Assembly: GCA_001940855.1 (NCBI GenBank)
Contig: MSGS01000062.1
Span: 46,670-110,669 of the forward strand
DNA: 64,000 nt
Direction of reading: 5' to 3'
Source of the DNA: Christensenellaceae bacterium Phil1
GTDB lineage: Bacteria; Bacillota; Clostridia; Christensenellales; CAG-138
The notes under the pieces are model-generated. The model had not been told where the DNA came from and searched no databases. It was given only the letters and a program-made list of their open reading frames with translations. Below, piece after piece: positions 46,479 to 56,102 of this stretch. Each line of letters opens with the position of its first letter. Position 1 is the stretch's first letter. The position numbers were made by a program, and so were the translations under genes.

Positions 46479-47015
46479 ATGCAGCAGATGCTTGGAACCA
46501 CTATAGTGGCCGTTAAAAAGGACGGCAAATGCGCCGTTGCCGGCGACGGACAGGTTACGTTCGGCGAAAATACAATAATGAAGCACACCGCGAAAAAGGT
46601 GCGCAGGATATATCACGACAGCGTTGTTACGGGCTTTGCCGGTACGGTGGCAGATGCGTTTTCACTCCTTGAAAGATTTGAAGCTAAGCTTGAAAAATAC
46701 AGCGGCAGCCTAAAGCGCGCGGCGGTATCGCTGGCGCAGGAATGGCGCACGGATAAAGTTATGCGTCAGCTTAACGCAATGCTTATCGTTGCGGATAAGG
46801 AAGAATTGCTTATAGTTAGCGGTACCGGAGAAGTGATAGATCCGGATGACGGCATAGCCGCAATAGGCTCCGGCGGCATGTTCGCGCTGAGCGCGGCAAA
46901 GGCGCTGAAGGAAAATACGGATCTGAGCGCGGCGGAAATAGCCACCAAGGCAATAAAGATAGCAAGTGATATCTGCATTTATACAAACAGCAATATCACC
47001 ATGGAGGAAATATAA
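46479..47015 (+). CDS. hslV: ATP-dependent protease subunit HslV
   Basis: A 178-aa proteasome-like peptidase. [24 protein letters not shown] places the catalytic threonine after a short leader (MQQMLG), so it is a threonine type, unlike the serine-type CodW of Bacillus. [21 protein letters not shown] is conserved. GAAAGGCGG precedes the ATG. Its stop codon shares its last base with the hslU start. Confidence 0.96.
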   Translation: MQQMLGTTIVAVKKDGKCAVAGDGQVTFGENTIMKHTAKKVRRIYHDSVVTGFAGTVADAFSLLERFEAKLEKYSGSLKRAAVSLAQEWRTDKVMRQLNAMLIVADKEELLIVSGTGEVIDPDDGIAAIGSGGMFALSAAKALKENTDLSAAEIATKAIKIASDICIYTNSNITMEEI

Positions 47016-48406
47016 TGTTTACGCCAAGAGAAACGGTAGAAGCGCTGGATAAATACATTGTAGGTCAGGACGAAGCGAAGCGCGCCGTAGCGATAGCGCT
47101 GAGGAACAGATATCGCCGTTCCCGCCTTTCGACGGAAATGCGGGAGGAGATAACGCCAAAGAACATCATAATGGTCGGTCCCACGGGCGTTGGCAAAACG
47201 GAAATAGCAAGAAGGCTTGCCAAGCTTGTCGATGCGCCGCTGGTAAAGGTGGAAGCCACAAAGTTTACCGAAGTGGGCTATGTTGGGCGCGACGTGGACT
47301 CGATAGTGAGGGACCTTGTGGAGGCATCCATACGCCTATGTAAGCAAAAACGCTACGAAGCAGTAGAGACCGTTGCAAAGGCGGCCGCGGAGCAAAGGCT
47401 TATTGAACTGCTTATGCCCACGGCTGGCAAAAAGGTGCAGAAGCCGTTTAACCCGATACAGCTTCTGCTCGGCTCAGGCGGCGCGCCGGAAGCAGACGCG
47501 GATAAGGAGCTGAGCGAAGAAGAAAAGACCGAGCACCTTAATAAGCGGCAGCAAATAGCGCAGCAGCTTTCAAACGGACTGCTTGAAAACGAGCTTGTAG
47601 AGATTGAGGTGGAGCAGCAGAACACCGGCAGCGACGCCATGCTTGCCATGGGCATAGACATAAACCTTAACGAAATGATGGGCGGACTTATACCCAAGAA
47701 TAAGAAAAAGCGCCGCGTTAAGGTGAGCGAGGCCCGGCGCATACTTACGCAGGAGGAATCCGAAAAGCTTATAGACATGGACGAGGTCATACGCGAGGCC
47801 ATAGAGAAGGCCGAGCAGGACGGCATAGTGTTTATAGACGAGATCGACAAAATAGCCGGAAACGACCGCGCTAGCGGGCCGGATGTTTCGCGCGAAGGCG
47901 TGCAGAGGGATATTCTGCCGATAGTTGAAGGCTGCACGGTGAACACGAAATACGGCCCAGTAAAAACGGACTTTATGCTCTTCATTGCGGCGGGCGCGTT
48001 CCATGTATCCAAAATATCCGATCTTATTCCGGAACTTCAGGGCAGGTTCCCGATTAAGGTGAACCTTAACCCGCTTACTGTGGAGGACTATAAGCGCATA
48101 CTGCACCAGCCGGAGCATGCCATAACCAAGCAATACGAAGCGCTGCTTGCCACGGACGATGTTCAGCTTGAGTTTACGGACGATGCGCTGGACGCAATAG
48201 CGCGCTACGCATATAATGCGAACGAAACGAGCGAGAATATAGGTGCGAGGCGGCTTCATACCATCGTTGAAAATCTGCTGGAGGATATCTCATTCAATGC
48301 CGGCGGCGATCATCCCATGGTTAAGGTAGTGGTCGATGCAAGCTATGTAAAGGAACATATGCCTTCCGAGCTTAATGGCGAGGATCTTGGCAGGTTCATT
48401 CTATGA
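47015..48406 (+). CDS. hslU: ATP-dependent protease ATPase subunit HslU
   Basis: A 463-aa AAA+ unfoldase. [20 protein letters not shown] opens the protein, Walker A GPTGVGKT is at 55-62, [16 protein letters not shown] is the pore loop region, the I domain spans about 110-240, IVFIDEIDK is Walker B, and the C-terminus ends GRFIL as needed to dock in HslV. It feeds HslV. Confidence 0.97.
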   Translation: MFTPRETVEALDKYIVGQDEAKRAVAIALRNRYRRSRLSTEMREEITPKNIIMVGPTGVGKTEIARRLAKLVDAPLVKVEATKFTEVGYVGRDVDSIVRDLVEASIRLCKQKRYEAVETVAKAAAEQRLIELLMPTAGKKVQKPFNPIQLLLGSGGAPEADADKELSEEEKTEHLNKRQQIAQQLSNGLLENELVEIEVEQQNTGSDAMLAMGIDINLNEMMGGLIPKNKKKRRVKVSEARRILTQEESEKLIDMDEVIREAIEKAEQDGIVFIDEIDKIAGNDRASGPDVSREGVQRDILPIVEGCTVNTKYGPVKTDFMLFIAAGAFHVSKISDLIPELQGRFPIKVNLNPLTVEDYKRILHQPEHAITKQYEALLATDDVQLEFTDDALDAIARYAYNANETSENIGARRLHTIVENLLEDISFNAGGDHPMVKVVVDASYVKEHMPSELNGEDLGRFIL

Positions 48407-49482
48407 TAAGGCATGCGGCGGGCATATTTATATTGGTAGCCATACTGGCGTTTGCGGGCTGCATGGCGGTGTCACAAACGGGTAACTTCAGCGCGGATGT
48501 GCAAATGATAGATACGATGGAGATACCTGATGATACAGCGGCGCCTGGTACGCCTACGCCCACGGTGCAGCCTTCTGCCGCGCCGACATATACGCCGGCC
48601 TTTACGGCGGAACCTACCGATGAGCCTACACCTGCGCCGACAGCCGAGCCGACTGCGGAGCCTACGCCTGCGCCGACAGTTGAACCGACTGCGGAGGCAA
48701 CGCCGAAACCGACAAAATCGCCGAAGCCTACCAAATTGCCTACCCCTACGCCGAAATACGAAGTTACGGATTTGGAGAAAAAGGCAGCGTATCTAAACGT
48801 TGGCTCTGCTAATTTCAGAAAAGGCCCCGGGCTTGACTATAAGATAATAGATGAACTGAAAGAGAACGCCGTATTCACGGTTGTTGGCAAATCCGGGGAT
48901 TGGCTCAAGGTGAAGTACGACGGCACATATGGCTTTATATTGGCCGAATTTGTGGAATACGGCGCACCGCCCACGCCCACGCCCAAGCAGACCATGAAGC
49001 CTACGGAAACGCCAAAGTCCACAAGGTCACCCTCGCCGACTGCCGAGCCTACAAAGCAGCCGGGAAGCAACGCGAACGGAGGCGTTAACAGCAGCGATTA
49101 TTTTTCCTCCGGCGGCGGGTACAGCGCGGACGAGCTTCTGCTCATTGCACAGGTGGTGCAGGAGGAAGCGAAGGGAAGCGGCGTTGAAGCCCGTGCGGCG
49201 GTTGCCAACGTAATATATAACCGAATCGCAAGCTCACGCTTTCCCGATAGCGTAAGCGGCGTAATATTCCAAAAGAATCAGTTCACAGTTGCAAGAGATG
49301 AGGATAAGCTGCGCGCGGTTGTGCCGGTAAGCAAAACCATTGAGGCCGTGAACCAGATATTCGTAAACGGAGACCGCTTTATGCCGGAAGATGTGCTGTA
49401 CTTCCGCTCCTCAAAAAAAGGCACATCGTGGGATAAAAGGGTATATTATGCAACATACGGCGGAAATTCCTTTTTCTACTAA
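48403..49482 (+). CDS. Lipoprotein with SH3b and SleB-type cell wall hydrolase domains
   Basis: The 359-aa product has a lipobox (AFAGC near residues 16-20), a long Pro/Thr-rich wall-spanning linker (about 45-120) with repeated [10 protein letters not shown] units, one bacterial SH3 domain ([20 protein letters not shown] to [12 protein letters not shown]), a second Pro/Thr linker, and a C-terminal Hydrolase_2 domain ([20 protein letters not shown] and VANVIYNRI). The catalytic family is that of the spore cortex-lytic enzyme SleB. It overlaps hslU by four bases. A role in wall or cortex turnover is likely; the anchor suggests action outside the membrane. Confidence 0.88.
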   Translation: MIRHAAGIFILVAILAFAGCMAVSQTGNFSADVQMIDTMEIPDDTAAPGTPTPTVQPSAAPTYTPAFTAEPTDEPTPAPTAEPTAEPTPAPTVEPTAEATPKPTKSPKPTKLPTPTPKYEVTDLEKKAAYLNVGSANFRKGPGLDYKIIDELKENAVFTVVGKSGDWLKVKYDGTYGFILAEFVEYGAPPTPTPKQTMKPTETPKSTRSPSPTAEPTKQPGSNANGGVNSSDYFSSGGGYSADELLLIAQVVQEEAKGSGVEARAAVANVIYNRIASSRFPDSVSGVIFQKNQFTVARDEDKLRAVVPVSKTIEAVNQIFVNGDRFMPEDVLYFRSSKKGTSWDKRVYYATYGGNSFFY

Positions 49483-49521
49483 GTGCGAATATGCTTAAAT
49501 AAACATAAAATACGCCACACT

Positions 49522-49565
49522 AATACCGTATTTTCATTCCTAAGGAAAGGCGGTATTTTTTATTT
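49522..49565 (+). terminator. Terminator after the SleB-type gene
   Basis: AATACCG (49522-49528) pairs with CGGTATT (49551-49557), with an inner TTCC/GGAA stem, followed by TTTTTATTT. The ribosome site of the next gene lies inside the right half (AAGGAAAGG), so folding could also affect its translation. Confidence 0.7.
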
Positions 49566-51971
49566 ATGAAAGCCGTTATTATGGCGGGCGGGGACGGGAA
49601 ACGCCTGCGTCCGCTCAGCTGCACCATGCCAAAACCCATGGTGCCGTTGCTGAACAAGCCCGTGCTTGGATATTGCATGGAGCTTATTAAGAAGCATGGC
49701 TTTGACGAGGCCATACTTACCCTGAGGTACCTGCCAAACGTTATACGCCGCTATATAGGCGACGGCAGCGCGTTCGGCATAAAGGCGGAGTGTGCCGTTG
49801 AGGATAAGCCGATGGGTACTGCGGGCGGGGTAAAGAATGCCCTGAGGCAGGCCGATGACAGCGTGCTTATAATGAGCGGGGACGCAATGTGCGACTTTGA
49901 TTTGACCGACGCCATGCGCGAACACAGGCGCAGCGGCGCGGCGGCGACCATATTGCTGAAAAAAGTGAAAGTTCCAATGGAATACGGCGTTGTGCTGAAA
50001 GACAAAGACGGCTTCATAAGCCGCTTTATAGAAAAGCCATCTGCTGCGGAAGTTTTCAGCGATCTTGTGAATACGGGCATATACATAATAGAACCAAGCG
50101 TGCTGGACATGATACCGGAAGGCGCGGAATACGATTTTTCAAAGGACCTGTTCCCGCGTATGCTGCGCACAGGCATGAAGATATTCGGTTACGAGGCGGA
50201 TGGCTACTGGAGCGACATAGGCGACCTTACTCAGTATGCGCTCACACAGGCGGACATGCTAAGCGGAAAGTGTATGTTCAAAACGGCGGCCAGACGAACC
50301 AGAGAAGGCGTATATATAGAGGACGGTGCAAAGATATCAGAAAGGGCTGTGCTTGCAGCGCCGTGCTATGTTGGCAGCGATGCGGAGATTGGCGCAAAGG
50401 CATACTTCGGAGCGAACAGCGTTGCATGTACGGGCGCAAGGATAGGCGAAAGGTGCAGCGTAAAGCGCAGCATATTGCTGCCGAATGTGCGGCTTAGGGA
50501 AGGCGCGGAGCTGCGCGGGGCAATACTTTGCGAAAACGTGCAGGCCGGGCATGACAGCGTGATATACGAAGGCGCGGTCGCAGGCGCCGGGTGCGACATA
50601 GGCGCGCGTTCGATAGTTGGCGAAGGGGTAAAGCTTTGGCCGTATAAGCGGCTGGAGGCGGACGGCGAATATAGGGAAAATGTTATATGGCGAAATGAGT
50701 GCGCGTCATGTGCGGAGGAAAAGCCGGAAGCGGGCTATGCGGACAGGGAACTGAGCGCAGAAAAGGCGGCGCGCATAGGCGCGGCGTTTGCGTCCACGAC
50801 TAAACTGCCGGCAGAGTTTGCAATAGCAACGGACGGCGCGCAGCAATGCGTTATGCTTAAATACGCGGTTATGGCAGGCATGGCCTCTCAGGGCGTTGAC
50901 GTATGGGATGCGGGCGTATGCTCGCGTTCTGCATTGGGCCACGCTATACGCGGCTATGCGTTCGACGGCGGCATATTTATAGCTCATCAGGAGGGCGAAC
51001 GCCATATGGTAAGCATGGAACTTATGGACGGGTTCGGCCTTGGCATTACAAACGACCTAAGGCGAAAATTCGTGAATGGATTCCGCGAAGGGGACCGGCA
51101 GAGCGTTACGCGCAGCCGCCTTGGCATAATACAAAGGCTGAACGGCGTATCAAGGGCATACGAAGCTTCGCTCAGATCAAAACTCAGTCACGGCGCGGTA
51201 AATGAGGATAATGAGACGTGCGTATTGATAGCGCACGACAGGCCGCTTTTTGACGCGGTGGCAAACGTGTTGATACGCGCGGGTATAGACGTGCGCTTCA
51301 GCGAGGACGTTGAGGATACAAAGCTGCCCGCGCTTATGACGCGGCTTAAAGCGGGACTTTGCATAGGCCGCGGAGAGAACGGAATATGGGCGATAGCTAA
51401 CGACAGGCGGCTGAATGAGGACGAGGTGCAGAGTATATTGATAATTGCTGCGGCACGCTCGGGCCAGCGGGCGGCGGTTGTTGCGGCGGATATGCCGCAG
51501 GAATTGTGTACGCTTATATCCACGGAAGGCGTTGAATTGATAAAAGCGCCGCGCGTAGGTCACGGCATGGAGCACACGGCAATGGAACGCGGGCTTTGGC
51601 AGGATGAATTATACGAGGCCGAGGCGGCGGCAATAAAGCTGTGCGCACTTAAACGCGAAGGCAAGCTGGATGAAATAATGGCGCTGCTGCCGGAAATAGC
51701 TAAAGAGCATGGCGAGGTAAAATGCAGCTGGAGGGAGATAGGCCGCGTGTTGCGGAGCCTTGTTGAAAGCGGACGGGATGAGGACATGGAATTGATTGAA
51801 GGCGTAAGGATAGCATCGGACGACGGCTGGGTGCTTGTGCGGCCGAACAAGGGGCTGAAAGGATGCAGCATACGTGCGGAGAGCTTCCGAGAGGAATACG
51901 CCAGGGAACTTTGCGATATTTACAGCGACAAAATAAAGGCCATATTGGCAAACGCGGACGATAAAGCTTGA
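49566..51971 (+). CDS. Sugar-nucleotidyltransferase / degenerate phosphomannomutase fusion
   Basis: An 801-aa protein: an N-terminal NTP-transferase (KAVIMAGGDGKRLRPLS, then MPKPMVPLLNKP) to about 235, a left-handed beta-helix of hexapeptide repeats (about 240-370), and a C-terminal phosphohexomutase-like region (about 400-800). The mutase phosphoserine motif TASHNP is replaced by IAHQEGERHMV, and the sugar-binding GEMSGH-type loop is not seen, so the mutase half is probably inactive, as in several fusions of this family. The front end may make a GDP- or UDP-activated sugar for wall polymers. GGAAAGGCGG is far (14 bases) from the ATG. Confidence 0.8.
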   Translation: MKAVIMAGGDGKRLRPLSCTMPKPMVPLLNKPVLGYCMELIKKHGFDEAILTLRYLPNVIRRYIGDGSAFGIKAECAVEDKPMGTAGGVKNALRQADDSVLIMSGDAMCDFDLTDAMREHRRSGAAATILLKKVKVPMEYGVVLKDKDGFISRFIEKPSAAEVFSDLVNTGIYIIEPSVLDMIPEGAEYDFSKDLFPRMLRTGMKIFGYEADGYWSDIGDLTQYALTQADMLSGKCMFKTAARRTREGVYIEDGAKISERAVLAAPCYVGSDAEIGAKAYFGANSVACTGARIGERCSVKRSILLPNVRLREGAELRGAILCENVQAGHDSVIYEGAVAGAGCDIGARSIVGEGVKLWPYKRLEADGEYRENVIWRNECASCAEEKPEAGYADRELSAEKAARIGAAFASTTKLPAEFAIATDGAQQCVMLKYAVMAGMASQGVDVWDAGVCSRSALGHAIRGYAFDGGIFIAHQEGERHMVSMELMDGFGLGITNDLRRKFVNGFREGDRQSVTRSRLGIIQRLNGVSRAYEASLRSKLSHGAVNEDNETCVLIAHDRPLFDAVANVLIRAGIDVRFSEDVEDTKLPALMTRLKAGLCIGRGENGIWAIANDRRLNEDEVQSILIIAAARSGQRAAVVAADMPQELCTLISTEGVELIKAPRVGHGMEHTAMERGLWQDELYEAEAAAIKLCALKREGKLDEIMALLPEIAKEHGEVKCSWREIGRVLRSLVESGRDEDMELIEGVRIASDDGWVLVRPNKGLKGCSIRAESFREEYARELCDIYSDKIKAILANADDKA

Positions 51972-52031
51972 CCTATACGGCACGGCGGGCTAAAATAGCA
52001 AAGTATCATTTGCTTTTGAGGAGGGCGCCAA

Positions 52032-52493
52032 GTGCTCAATATCGTATTGGTGGAACCTGAAATACCGGAAAACACCGGCAATATATCAAGGACATGCTCT
52101 GTCACGGGTGCGCGGCTGCACCTTGTTAAGCCGCTTGGCTTTAGCGTGGATGATAAGCACCTGAAAAGGGCCGGGCTTGATTACTGGCAGTATCTTGACA
52201 TAACGTATTACGATTCATTTGAGGAGGTGGAGGAGAAAAATCCCGATGCGCGGTTTTTCCTCCTTTCCACCCATGCGACCCGTTCATATGCGGATGCGGA
52301 GTACCGCGACGGCGACTTTCTTGTGTTCGGCAAGGAGACCGCGGGCCTTGGGCCGGGGTTGCTCGGGCGGCGCAGCGCGGATGCCGTGCGGATACCAATG
52401 CTCAGCGACCGCCGCTCGCTCAACCTTTCAAACTCTGTTGCGATAGTGCTTTACGAGGCGCTAAGGCAGATAAGCTTCCCCAATATGCGTTAG
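52032..52493 (+). CDS. trmL: tRNA (cytidine34/uridine34-2'-O)-methyltransferase TrmL
   Basis: A 153-aa SPOUT methyltransferase: LNIVLVEPEIPENTGNISRT at the start, LVFGKETAGLG and IPMLSDRRSLNLSNSVAIVLYEALR at the SAM knot. It methylates the wobble ribose of tRNA-Leu species. The start is GTG at 52032 with GAGGAGGG ten bases upstream. Confidence 0.93.
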   Translation: MLNIVLVEPEIPENTGNISRTCSVTGARLHLVKPLGFSVDDKHLKRAGLDYWQYLDITYYDSFEEVEEKNPDARFFLLSTHATRSYADAEYRDGDFLVFGKETAGLGPGLLGRRSADAVRIPMLSDRRSLNLSNSVAIVLYEALRQISFPNMR

Positions 52494-52560
52494 GTACGGC
52501 CCGAAATGACGGTTTTGAGAGAAAAAACTGAAAAAAGCTTAAAAATAAGAGAAATACCGC

Positions 52561-52589
52561 TTGACACAGAGGGAATGATTGGGTACAAT
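52561..52589 (+). promoter_or_regulatory. Promoter of rplM-rpsI
   Basis: TTGACA (52561-52566), 17 bases, TACAAT (52584-52589). Confidence 0.8.
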
Positions 52590-52596
52590 TAACCCT

Positions 52597-52694
52597 GCGT
52601 GTTCGTTAGGATCGGTGTTTTGCGGCCACAGCCCCGGAAGCTTAACTGCAATCTCAATGCGACGCGAACATTAAACTACCATAGGAGGAACGCC
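52597..52694 (+). ncRNA. Candidate L13 leader RNA
   Basis: A leader of about 98 bases between the promoter and rplM can close on itself through GTTCGT (52601-52606) and GCGAAC (52664-52669) and contains a GC-rich inner hairpin (GCGGCCACAGCCCCGGAAGC). Firmicutes commonly have an L13 leader here that is bound by L13 for autoregulation. The assignment rests on position and shape, not on a covariance search. Confidence 0.5.
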
Positions 52695-53126
52695 ATGAAA
52701 ACCTATATGGCAAAGGGCGAAACCCTCGAGCGGAAGTGGTACGTTGTAGACGCAGACGGAATGGTGCTCGGCCGTCTTGCTTCTCAGGTAGCCGCTATCC
52801 TTCGCGGAAAGCATAAGCCCATATATACTCCCCACGTTGATACCGGGGATCACGTAATTATCGTTAACGCCGCCAAGGTCACCTTGACCGGCCGCAAACT
52901 CGACGGCAAAAAGTATGTCCATCATACCGGTTATCCCGGAGGACTGAAGGAAGTCAGCTATCGTGAGCTTCTCGATAAGAAGCCCGAATTTGCTGTTTAT
53001 GAAGCTATTCGCCGCATGATGCCCAAGGGCCCCCTCGGCCGCCAGATGCTCACTAAGGTTCGCATATACGCGGGTCCGGAGCATAACAACGCCGCCCAGA
53101 AGCCCGAAGTCCTCGTGCTTAAATAA
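52695..53126 (+). CDS. rplM: 50S ribosomal protein L13
   Basis: A 143-aa protein starting [20 protein letters not shown] with [19 protein letters not shown] and [27 protein letters not shown] lies seven bases before ATG 52695; the longer upstream frame would run through the leader. Partner of rpsI. Confidence 0.97.
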   Translation: MKTYMAKGETLERKWYVVDADGMVLGRLASQVAAILRGKHKPIYTPHVDTGDHVIIVNAAKVTLTGRKLDGKKYVHHTGYPGGLKEVSYRELLDKKPEFAVYEAIRRMMPKGPLGRQMLTKVRIYAGPEHNNAAQKPEVLVLK

Positions 53127-53145
53127 GCGGGAAGGAGATTGAATT

Positions 53146-53541
53146 ATGGCTATTATCACCCAGTATATCGGAACTGGCAGGCGTAAAAAGTCTGTTGCCC
53201 GGGTTCGTCTGCTCCCCGGTACCGGTAATATCACCGTTAACAAGAGAGATCTTGAAGATTTCTTCGGCCTTGAAACGCTCAAGATGATCGTTCGCGCTCC
53301 CCTTGAGCTGACCAACACCGCCGCAAAGTTTGACGTAGTGGTCAACGTACACGGCGGCGGCACCACCGGCCAGGCCGGCGCTATCAGGCACGGTATATCC
53401 CGCGCGCTGATCGTTGCCGATCCCGAACTCCGTGGCGCTCTCAAGAAGGCCGGTTTCCTCACGCGCGATCCGCGCATGAAGGAAAGGAAGAAGTACGGCC
53501 TCAAAGCCGCCCGCCGCGCTCCGCAGTTCAGCAAGCGCTGA
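53146..53541 (+). CDS. rpsI: 30S ribosomal protein S9
   Basis: A 131-aa protein ending RRAPQFSKR, the conserved tail that reaches the P site, with [19 protein letters not shown] near the start and [19 protein letters not shown]. It is intact although the adjoining DNA is foreign; ribosomal genes such as this are known insertion sites for conjugative elements in Firmicutes. Confidence 0.97.
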   Translation: MAIITQYIGTGRRKKSVARVRLLPGTGNITVNKRDLEDFFGLETLKMIVRAPLELTNTAAKFDVVVNVHGGGTTGQAGAIRHGISRALIVADPELRGALKKAGFLTRDPRMKERKKYGLKAARRAPQFSKR

Positions 53542-53571
53542 TCGGACGCAATTTCACAGCTCAAAAGCTCA

Positions 53572-53609
53572 AAAACCCCGGAAAATTGCCATTTTCCGGG
53601 GTTTTCTTA
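53572..53609 (+). terminator. Strong terminator after rpsI
   Basis: AAAACCCCGGAAAAT (53572-53586) and ATTTTCCGGGGTTTT (53591-53605) form a perfect 15-bp stem over a 4-base loop, followed by CTTAT. An outer pair ATCGGACG (53541-53548) and CGTCCGAT (53619-53626) surrounds it. Confidence 0.92.
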
Positions 53610-53667
53610 TACCCTTTTCGTCCGATTGCTTTTGAAGTTTTTCGCTGTTTTTGACCGTATAAGACCT

Positions 53668-53747
53668 CGGTTAACCCATTTTATAAGGGCTAAAAATGGG
53701 TTAACCGGGACAAATGGGTGAGTAAATGGGTGAGTAAATGGGTTAAC
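53668..53747 (+). repeat. 15-bp inverted repeat and tandem 12-mers (AATGGGT cluster)
   Basis: CGGTTAACCCATTTT (53668-53682) and AAAATGGGTTAACCG (53693-53707) are a perfect inverted pair. Then AAATGGGTGAGT occurs at 53712-53723 and 53724-53735, followed by AAATGGGTTAAC at 53736-53747. The core AATGGGT thus appears five times in 80 bases. It could be an element end, arm-type recombinase sites, iterons, or an operator. The remaining bases up to 53900 carry no recognised gene. Confidence 0.75.
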
Positions 53748-53900
53748 TGAAGGGTCAACACAAGGTGAATTTGCGGAGTTTTTTCATGAACACCCCTAAG
53801 TAAAAATGAACTGCATTGACGCTGATGCGGTTTGTACTAATTTCATAAAATATGACTATGGGAAAATGATTTTAAATTCTTTGTCAGGAGGTAAGCCCAC

Positions 53901-54113
53901 ATGAAAAAAGGAATGCTTATATATGACTCCTCCACAAATCGCTTTGACGTTTTGTATGAGGAAGGAAACAGTTATGGCGGCCTGCACTGCGGAACTGCAA
54001 TGGAGGTCTTGATAAATGACGAATGGATACCCACTCGCATAGAGTACGGAAACGACTGGTATCTCGTAGGAGTGCAGAAGGAATCGTTACCCGGACTTCA
54101 AGTAAGAATATAG
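53901..54113 (+). CDS. DUF5348-type small protein of conjugative elements
   Basis: A 70-aa protein: MKKGMLIYDSSTNRFDVLYE, then GGLHCGTAMEVLINDEWIPT and WYLVGVQ. It matches from memory the DUF5348 proteins encoded near the left end of many Clostridial conjugative transposons, whose function is unknown. CAGGAGG precedes the ATG. First gene of the foreign segment. Confidence 0.75.
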   Translation: MKKGMLIYDSSTNRFDVLYEEGNSYGGLHCGTAMEVLINDEWIPTRIEYGNDWYLVGVQKESLPGLQVRI

Positions 54114-54195
54114 TAACCACATGCTGCAAGGGCAGTCTCTTGATTAAAGGGGCTGCCTTGTTTTTATATCCAATCGCAGAAAGGAGGATCCCGTC

Positions 54196-55261
54196 ATGCC
54201 GAAATGCCTGTTCAGATACCAATGGGTCAAGCTGCCCAGGGCTCATTTGCCGGTCGGCAAGGGAATCATGGGTTATTGGGCGAAGCTGGCCTCGCGGGCG
54301 GCATTTCGCAAGGGTCGGGCAAAATACTGCGGATACACAAACGATGTAATGCCAGGGATGTGGTCCGGTGGCGTGGTCGGCTTAAAGAGCATTCTGGGCG
54401 TCAAAAGCCGCACGGAGGCTCTGGAAATCATGAATACGCTCAGCCGGTTCGGGTATATCCGTTACACGCTTGATGAGAAAAAAAAAGCTGGAATATGTCG
54501 TCACCGATTGGGTTGTAAAATGCTCCGGCGCCGAATGCATGAGCGGAACAGTCTATGCAACAGACGGCTATGGCTTTCTCTGCCTTCCCCGCAACATCAC
54601 ACAGCGCCTTGCGGATCAGCATTATATATTCGGCGAATCAGATGCATGGCTGGACCTCTGGTGCCACACGGTTTGGCAGGAGACCGGCAATGCGTTTTCT
54701 TATTTGGCGCCTGCTGTTCAATTCGGGAGACTTGGCGCCGCTTTGACATTGGAAGCCTTGGGACGGCGCTGGGGCTGGGAAAAGACAAAGGTGTGGAGAT
54801 TTTTTCAGAAGAATGGGGATTCCTTCGCTTTGCACCGTCTGCCGGGCTCCTACGGCTGCCTCATTTTCAATAGACTGTATCCGCTGGATACAGAGGCTTC
54901 GCTGCCCACCGGCGCAGAAATTGAACGCATTATTGAGAAAATGCGTATTTGCGCCGGAAATGCGCATATTGGAGGCTCGGACAATGCACGCCTGAACAAG
55001 ATGATCTTTTGGTATAGCCGCAGGATCATTATCATGAGAACCACTGATTATGCCGAACAGGCATCAGAAAATCGCGTTGCACTTTCGTCCCCTATAATAC
55101 GCGCGTATATTTCTCTGTGTTGGAATTGTCAGAACTGTATCTATGACTGCAGAGGTGTAAGTAGTAGACTACGCCGCATAGATGCGAACCACATCCGCGG
55201 GCCATGTGCTTACGCGGATTTTTTCTTGCACTCACGAAACCGGAAAGGAGAATCGACATGA
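54196..55261 (+). pseudogene. Conjugative-element accessory protein, split by a frameshift in an A9 run
   Basis: The front frame (MPKCLFRYQWVKLPRAHLPV, TEALEIMNTLSRFGYIRYTL) leads into nine A bases at 54478-54486; the back frame continues LEYVVTDWVVKCSGAECMSG and, after VYATDGYGFLCLPRNITQRL, ends at 55261. Both halves together make the usual about 354-aa protein found before the transfer genes of these elements, possibly a replication or helix-turn-helix protein. One A fewer would restore the frame. Transcriptional slippage on A9 or a sequencing error could also explain it. AAGGAGG precedes the ATG at 54196. Confidence 0.75.
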
Positions 55262-55896
55262 GCAAAATCGAAAGCAGTGCCGGAAAGGCGCTTTATGAAC
55301 AGCAGGAAACCAAGCTGTCGCAGCAGTCCGCCGCATTTATTGAACTCTTAACAAAGCGCGGCATTCTGGGAGATTCGTCTATCGATGATGACAGAGTCCG
55401 CCAAGCCAAAAAGGAGAAAAAGAAAAGCATGTATCATAACACGCTTCTCCTGCTGCAGCACTACCGAACCATTCTCTGGACGCTGGAATGCTTCCCGTCC
55501 AGCGTAGCAGAGGAGTTGGATCGCCCGCTGAAGGATCTGGATACGCTGCTGGATCGGATCGACCTGGAACTTGGGATGAACAATCGAAAGCTGGAAGGCC
55601 GGATGGAGAGTGTACGCCGCTCCCGCCTGCTGATTGACCGGCTCAACGATGCGGTCAGCATATTGAAATCCAAACCGGTCAACGGGCACAAGATGTACGA
55701 CATCATCTACATGACCTTTCTCGGACCGGACAAGCTGATGCACGAAGAGCTTCTGTACCGTCTGGACATCTCTGCCCGGCACTATTACCGGCTCCGCACG
55801 CAGGCAATCAATATCATCGCCCTGCGCCTATGGTCTGCCCCTGCCGGCGAGGTGGATTCCTGGCTGGAGGTTCTTTCTATTTTGGAAAACTGGTAA
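55258..55896 (+). CDS. Conjugative-element protein, ArpU/sigma-like C-terminus
   Basis: A 212-aa helical protein starting MSKIESSAGKALYEQQETKL, with basic stretch QAKKEKKKSMYHN and C-terminal LLYRLDISARHYYRLRTQAI and LRLWSAPAGEVDSW, which resembles the DNA-binding end of ArpU-type transcription regulators. The ATG overlaps the previous stop (ATGA) and has CGGAAAGGAG upstream. It occurs at the same place in related elements. Function unknown. Confidence 0.7.
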   Translation: MSKIESSAGKALYEQQETKLSQQSAAFIELLTKRGILGDSSIDDDRVRQAKKEKKKSMYHNTLLLLQHYRTILWTLECFPSSVAEELDRPLKDLDTLLDRIDLELGMNNRKLEGRMESVRRSRLLIDRLNDAVSILKSKPVNGHKMYDIIYMTFLGPDKLMHEELLYRLDISARHYYRLRTQAINIIALRLWSAPAGEVDSWLEVLSILENW

Positions 55897-55961
55897 GTGC
55901 GCCTGATCTGGCATAGTGGATGGCACAGAAAAAGGCGAAGAAAATGGCACGGTTCGCGCCG

Positions 55962-55990
55962 ATGACATGTAAATGCAAACATGCTATACT
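55962..55990 (+). promoter_or_regulatory. Promoter of the transfer operon remnant
   Basis: ATGACA (55962-55967), 17 bases, TATACT (55985-55990), with TGC making an extended -10. It lies upstream of a terminator-like leader and the pilin gene. Confidence 0.65.
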
Positions 55991-56019
55991 GTTAGCGTCC
56001 GATAGTAGGAGCACACCAT

Positions 56020-56070
56020 AAAGGCACCGTTTCTGCGAGGCAATTCAGCCTCCGAGAGCGGTGCCTTTTT
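56020..56070 (+). terminator. Leader terminator (attenuator) before the pilin gene
   Basis: AAAGGCACCG (56020-56029) pairs with CGGTGCCTTTTT (56059-56070), with an inner GAGGC/GCCTC stem. It stands between the promoter at 55962-55990 and the start codon at 56103, so transcription of the transfer genes must pass it. This suggests anti-termination control. Confidence 0.8.
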
Positions 56071-56102
56071 ATGTGCCGAATTGAAAAACAGGAGGTAAAA
56101 GC

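Noticed and set aside
46479..46500. Serine-type HslV (CodW-like)
   Set aside because: The residue at the mature N-terminus is Thr in GTTIVAV, so the threonine mechanism applies.
53620..53900. CRISPR-like array in the AATGGGT repeats
   Set aside because: Units are only 12 bases and directly abutting, with no spacers and no cas genes nearby.
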